Positions 61,356 to 64,000 of a stretch of DNA of 64,000 nt are shown here, in pieces (the stretch's first letter is position 1; the number at the start of each line of letters is the position of its first letter). The position numbers and the translations under genes were made by a program. Below the pieces are notes generated by a model. The model was not told the DNA's origin. It made no database searches and worked only from the letters and a program-made list of their open reading frames with translations. The stretch lies in contig NZ_JUQX01000029.1 of the NCBI RefSeq assembly GCF_001074565.1, forward strand, positions 55,957 through 119,956. The letters run 5' to 3'. This stretch comes from Streptococcus pseudopneumoniae (GTDB taxonomy: Bacteria; Bacillota; Bacilli; Lactobacillales; Streptococcaceae).

Positions 61356-61703
61356 ATGAATCCATTAATCCAAAGCTTGACTGAAGGTCAACTTCGTACA
61401 GATATCCCATCATTCCGTCCTGGTGACACTGTTCGTGTACACGCGAAAGTTGTCGAAGGTAACCGTGAACGTGTTCAGATCTTTGAAGGTGTTGTTATCG
61501 CACGTAAAGGTGCTGGCATCTCAGAAAACTACACAGTTCGTAAAATCTCTAACGGTGTAGGTGTTGAGCGTATCTTCCCAATCCACACTCCACGTGTTGA
61601 AAAGATCGAAGTTGTTCGTTACGGTAAAGTACGTCGTGCGAAATTGTACTACTTGCGTGCACTTCAAGGTAAGGCAGCTCGTATCAAAGAAATCCGTCGT
61701 TAA
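61356..61703 (+). CDS. rplS: 50S ribosomal protein L19
   Basis: This 115-residue basic protein matches L19 along its length: [40 protein letters not shown], and a C-terminal [11 protein letters not shown]. It sits at the 30S-50S interface. It is preceded by the L19 leader and an AGGAG site and followed by a terminator. Codon use is highly biased, as expected for a highly expressed gene. Confidence 0.98.
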   Translation: MNPLIQSLTEGQLRTDIPSFRPGDTVRVHAKVVEGNRERVQIFEGVVIARKGAGISENYTVRKISNGVGVERIFPIHTPRVEKIEVVRYGKVRRAKLYYLRALQGKAARIKEIRR

Positions 61704-61713
61704 TTCGACTAAA

Positions 61714-61744
61714 AAAACTCTGCTTACCCAGCAGGGTTTTTCTC
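61714..61744 (+). terminator. rplS terminator
   Basis: AAACTCTGCT and AGCAGGGTTT pair around TACCC, followed by TTTCT. It lies immediately before tRNA-Arg. Confidence 0.88.
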
Positions 61745-61746
61745 TA

Positions 61747-61818
61747 GCTCCCTTAGTTCAATGGATATAACAACTCCCTCCTAAGGAGTAGTTGCAGGTT
61801 CGATTCCTGCAGGGGGCA
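61747..61818 (+). tRNA. tRNA-Arg (CCU anticodon)
   Basis: A 72-base cloverleaf with acceptor GCTCCCT/AGGGGGC plus A, anticodon arm CTCC-CTCCTAA-GGAG carrying CCT, and T arm GCAGG-TTCGATT-CCTGC. It reads AGG. The 3' end abuts AT-rich accessory DNA, so this gene is a likely integration target. Confidence 0.93.
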
Positions 61819-62078
61819 TTTTGGGAAGTGTAAAGAAAAACAAAGAATATTTAAAGTGTTAGTTTAAAGGCAATCATCACAAGTTAGCTTTTTAGAATAG
61901 GTTAGTATTTTTGGAATTTTTGACCAAACTGTGACCAAAATTTGACCAAAAGTCAATGAATATAGAACAAAGTAGATCAGGAAGCTGGTCTATTTTGTTT
62001 TGTATTTGATTATTGGATAGTTGTATTGTAGGTCTGAAAGTGGTACAATAGATATACAATAAAAAAGGAGAAAATATC
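61819..62078 (+). other. junction region downstream of tRNA-Arg
   Basis: No gene is supported. Three copies of TGACCAAA lie at about 61920-61949. A hairpin terminator TAGATCAG/CTGGTCTA with TTTTGTTTTG is at 61973-62001. The promoter TTGTAT (62021-62026), 16 bases, TACAAT (62043-62048) serves the toxin-antitoxin pair. On the minus strand the GGTCAAA repeats read like a short remnant of an integrase C-terminus, but this is uncertain. Confidence 0.5.
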
Positions 62079-62414
62079 ATGTCAACTATAGCTGTAAGGG
62101 TAGATGATGAATTAAAAAAAGAAGCAACTGTGATTTTTAATGAGTTAGGTTTAGATATGTCAACTGCTGTGAAGTTGTTTTTGAAGCAAAGTGTGTTGAC
62201 GAGAAGTATTCCGTTTGAGTTAAAACTTGATTCAGATTATGAAATTGAGTTAGAAGATGGTGATTATATTCGTACAAGAAATATAGATGAATATAATGAA
62301 GTTACTCAGCAGGCTTTTAAAGAGAGTATCAGTAAATATAAAAATGAGGGGATAACAAAAAGTACCGAAAGTGTAGATGATTATTTTGAAAGAATGGTAA
62401 GAGAAAATGCTTAG
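62079..62414 (+). CDS. relB: RelB/DinJ-family antitoxin
   Basis: The product has 111 residues. The N-terminal ribbon-helix-helix (TIAVRVDDELKKEATVIF, then NELGLDMSTAVKLFLKQ) binds DNA and the acidic C-terminus wraps the toxin. It overlaps the toxin gene by eight bases, the usual coupling in these operons. An AAGGAGAAA site precedes the ATG. It lies just inside the accessory region beside tRNA-Arg. Confidence 0.9.
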   Translation: MSTIAVRVDDELKKEATVIFNELGLDMSTAVKLFLKQSVLTRSIPFELKLDSDYEIELEDGDYIRTRNIDEYNEVTQQAFKESISKYKNEGITKSTESVDDYFERMVRENA

Positions 62415-62694
62415 TTATGAGTTCTCGAATAGATATAATAAAGATTTAGCCAAAATAATTAAGCGTGGAATAGATGTAACTCCTATCAATGAAGCAGTTA
62501 AGAAGATAGTAAATGATGAAGAATTGGGTTATGAATATAAAAAGCATGTTTTAGAGCCTAGAAAAAGAATACCTAAGCTGTGGGAAATTCATATTGGGGG
62601 TAGGAAGTCAGATTTGCTTATGATTTATTATTACCTAGAAAGAGGTACTCATGTTGTATTTGAACGTGTAGGTACACATTCGGATTTGTTTTAA
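62407..62694 (+). CDS. YafQ/RelE-type mRNA interferase toxin
   Basis: This 95-residue RelE-superfamily toxin has the order NRYNKDLAKIIKRG, PRKRIPKLWEIHIGGRKSDLLMIYYY, and VVFERVGTHSDLF. The terminal G-T/S-H-x-D-L-F is the hallmark of the YafQ branch, with catalytic His near residue 91. It cuts mRNA on the ribosome when the antitoxin is degraded. It stabilises the mobile element or host region. Confidence 0.9.
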   Translation: MLSYEFSNRYNKDLAKIIKRGIDVTPINEAVKKIVNDEELGYEYKKHVLEPRKRIPKLWEIHIGGRKSDLLMIYYYLERGTHVVFERVGTHSDLF

Positions 62695-62705
62695 GGAGAT
62701 AGAAT

Positions 62706-62990
62706 ATGGAAATTAAAGAAATAAGTTATCAAGATAGAGTTCCAAAAAATATGATTTCAAAATTTAATTATTTTGTGAGAGATTTTCTGAGGGAGTATTC
62801 GGATCAGCTAGATAAAATGGAAGCTGGGTCAGAAATGGTGGTCAAAAAAGAATATGAAGGAGATTTAGAAGTTTATTTTGTTAAGATTAGGTTTAAAAGA
62901 AAAGGTGGTGGCTTTTTTACTGGCAATTTGAATAATGAATTAGCTGTAACTTGCAATGATGAATTTTGGGGAAATGTTATTCTAGAATAA
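62706..62990 (+). CDS. hypothetical protein downstream of the toxin, 94 aa
   Basis: I do not recognise this protein. It starts 11 bases after the toxin stop with an AAGGAG site, so it is probably in the same transcript. The N-terminal half is charged and helical (MISKFNYFVRDFLREYSDQL), and the C-terminal half is beta-rich with a Gly turn (RFKRKGGGFFTGNL). It could be a third component of the toxin-antitoxin operon or unrelated cargo. AT-rich codon use resembles its neighbours. Confidence 0.6.
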   Translation: MEIKEISYQDRVPKNMISKFNYFVRDFLREYSDQLDKMEAGSEMVVKKEYEGDLEVYFVKIRFKRKGGGFFTGNLNNELAVTCNDEFWGNVILE

Positions 62991-63002
62991 AAAGCGAAGG
63001 AA

Positions 63003-63036
63003 AATCAAATGTTCCTGGATATTTGATTCGTTTTTT
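63003..63036 (+). terminator. terminator of the toxin-antitoxin operon
   Basis: AATCAAAT (63003-63010) pairs with ATTTGATT (63021-63028), followed by CG and TTTTTT. Confidence 0.7.
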
Positions 63037-63082
63037 AGGTCAAAATAGGCAACCAGGTATTAAATATTTGTTCGGAAATAGA

Positions 63083-63119
63083 AAAAAATAACACTATCTT
63101 AGATAATGTTATTTTTTTT
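63083..63119 (-). terminator. terminator of the ImmA/IrrE gene
   Basis: AAATAACA...TATC and GATA...TGTTATTT pair with long A/T runs on both sides. It overlaps the last codons of the leftward gene and may work in both directions. Confidence 0.7.
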
Positions 63120-63524
63120 GTTCTCATTGTAAAATTGTGTAGCTATTTCTTTAACGTAGTTTTCGTATTTAGAAGGAATATCAGCGTTTTTGAGATAGTC
63201 TTGATAATTGAAACTATCGTCTATGGGATATTCAATATTGACTAAACTCATGAAGTCAAGGATTCGTCCTTTTTCGCTTTCATTTTCTATATGATTTTTA
63301 TAGGAATCTATCTGAGAAAGTGAGTTGTTGCAGTCGTCATTGATTAGATGGTGTTTTTCATGAAGAAGGACATTTATTTTTTCAATATCACTTGTGTCAG
63401 ATCGAAGAAAGATAAAGTGTTTATTATTTGCAAGTACATATCTACCTTTGCTTGATAAGTTTTTAAGAGTGATAACTTGGCAATTTAATTGTTCAATCTC
63501 TTTGATAACTTTGTTTAGATTCAT
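63099..63524 (-). CDS. ImmA/IrrE-family metallopeptidase
   Basis: This 141-residue protein carries the zinc-peptidase motif LLHEKHHLI (HExxH, about residue 55) and a downstream ENESEKGRILDF with the likely third ligand. In ICEBs1-type elements ImmA cleaves the partner repressor to induce excision. It lies two bases from the XRE repressor gene and is transcribed with it, matching that module. It is shorter than some family members but complete over the catalytic region. Confidence 0.85.
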   Translation of the reverse strand: MNLNKVIKEIEQLNCQVITLKNLSSKGRYVLANNKHFIFLRSDTSDIEKINVLLHEKHHLINDDCNNSLSQIDSYKNHIENESEKGRILDFMSLVNIEYPIDDSFNYQDYLKNADIPSKYENYVKEIATQFYNENKKNNII

Positions 63525-63526
63525 AG

Positions 63527-63859
63527 TTATTTCTTATTAGAAAAGTAGTCTTTTAGAAAGTTCTTAATGATTTCTCTGTCATTATCTGTAATGGGTGTAC
63601 CATCATAAGCGACGGAATTATCAATAGCATTATCTATGTCAGCCTCTAAGTCACAATCAGGAATATCTGTTTTACCTAGTAAGTAGTCTATTGAAACATT
63701 GAAGAAGTTTGCTAGTTTTTCAACCATATCATGTTTTGGTTTTCGTTCTCCTTTTTCGTAAAAGGCGATATTTTGTTGACTTGTGTTTATAGCTTCAGCA
63801 AGTTCCTTTTGAGTTATATTAGCTTTATTACGAAGTTCTTTTAGTCTGATTTCAAGCAT
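63527..63859 (-). CDS. XRE-family (CI/ImmR-like) repressor
   Basis: The product has 110 residues. An N-terminal helix-turn-helix (NITQKELAEAINTSQQNIAFYE, shown here in part, residues 14-35) is followed by KLANFFNVSIDYLLGKTD and an acidic C-terminal part ending FLKDYFSNKK. With the adjacent ImmA/IrrE gene it forms the control module of a prophage or integrative conjugative element. It faces a perfect palindrome at 63911-63928 that is probably its operator. The rightward genes it controls lie outside the window. Confidence 0.88.
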   Translation of the reverse strand: MLEIRLKELRNKANITQKELAEAINTSQQNIAFYEKGERKPKHDMVEKLANFFNVSIDYLLGKTDIPDCDLEADIDNAIDNSVAYDGTPITDNDREIIKNFLKDYFSNKK

Positions 63860-63902
63860 ATTTTATCTCCGAAAAAAAAATAAAAAAATTTTAAAAAAAC
63901 TA

Positions 63903-63928
63903 TTGACTTCTAACAACAAAAGTTGTTA
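63903..63928 (+). promoter_or_regulatory. operator-like palindrome beside the XRE repressor gene
   Basis: TAACAAC (63911-63917) and GTTGTTA (63922-63928) are perfect inverted arms around AAAA, just right of a TTGACT box (63903-63908). A further ACAACAACG occurs near 63975. This looks like the divergent control region between the leftward repressor and rightward genes beyond the window end. Confidence 0.6.
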
Positions 63929-64000
63929 AAGAAAAAAGTTCTTTGAAAATTTAATAAAAAACGTGTCAGACAACAACGAATCATTGACTAACACGATTAA

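Noticed and set aside
61892..62080. Integrase remnant on the minus strand next to tRNA-Arg
   Set aside because: The GGTCAAA-rich end resembles some integrase tails, but no catalytic residues or longer homologous stretch can be seen, so it is only mentioned as a possibility.

Overview
The window looks like a chromosome segment of a mitis-group Streptococcus (S. mitis / S. oralis / S. pneumoniae relatives). The GC content is low, and several proteins read as near-identical to pneumococcal ones recalled from memory: LytA, FtsK, FruRKA, HtpX, CppA, Gla-type aquaporin, PyrR-PyrB-CarA-CarB, Pde2 and RplS. Phage endolysin modules with choline-binding repeats also fit this group. Species level cannot be fixed from the sequence alone.

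Positions 1-25141 are the right (late) part of a siphovirus-type prophage. The order is: end of the early region (DUF1642, YopX and Spx-like small genes), an ArpU-type late regulator whose start codon lies in a hairpin, a phage tRNA-Ser(GCU), terminase, portal, a MuF head protein with an ADP-ribosyltransferase-like C-terminus, small genes, scaffold, a capsid protein with a carbohydrate-binding-like tail, connectors, tail tube, tail chaperones joined by a -1 frameshift, tape measure, a tail spike with an S74 autoprocessing chaperone, holins and a LytA-type amidase. Past lytA lies a cargo zone: a promoter-RNA-terminator unit, two genes with identical operator-bearing promoters, a tiny HTH protein and a zinc-ribbon/AP2 protein. 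The prophage ends at 25125-25141 in a 17-bp copy of the tmRNA (ssrA) 3' end. The integrase and intact ssrA must lie left of the window.

Positions 25142-61818 are core chromosome. The genes are tRNA-Ser(GGA); the fructose PTS operon fruR-fruK-fruA with a perfect cre site; ftsK (apparently leaderless); a DUF6556-like protein; nifS-thiI (sulfur transfer to tRNA); an uncharacterised esterase-esterase-ATP-grasp cluster; aquaporin; cppA, serine hydrolase, EamA transporter and CPBP protease; pyrP behind a PyrR attenuator; rsmG; lemA-htpX; a CPBP protease flanked by a duplicated htpX fragment; an ABC-F gene with a textbook uORF/attenuator leader; a bacteriocin-immunity-like gene; yceD-nth; the pyrR-pyrB-carA-carB pyrimidine operon, with an unusual structured spacer and a leader ORF before carB; ybjQ, rpmE2, a Glu-rich membrane protein, pde2, flavodoxin, aroQ, two crcB genes, rplS and tRNA-Arg(CCU).

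Positions 61819-64000 are AT-rich and begin a second accessory element next to tRNA-Arg: a RelB/YafQ toxin-antitoxin pair, an unknown small gene, and an ImmA/IrrE-XRE repressor pair facing left from an operator-like palindrome. It continues beyond the window.

The regulatory RNAs are the most striking content: the ABC-F attenuator at 48.5-48.8 kb, the carA-carB spacer at 53.3-53.7 kb, two PyrR attenuators, the hairpin masking the phage late-regulator start, and the prophage small-RNA unit. Family names are from memory; no database was searched.
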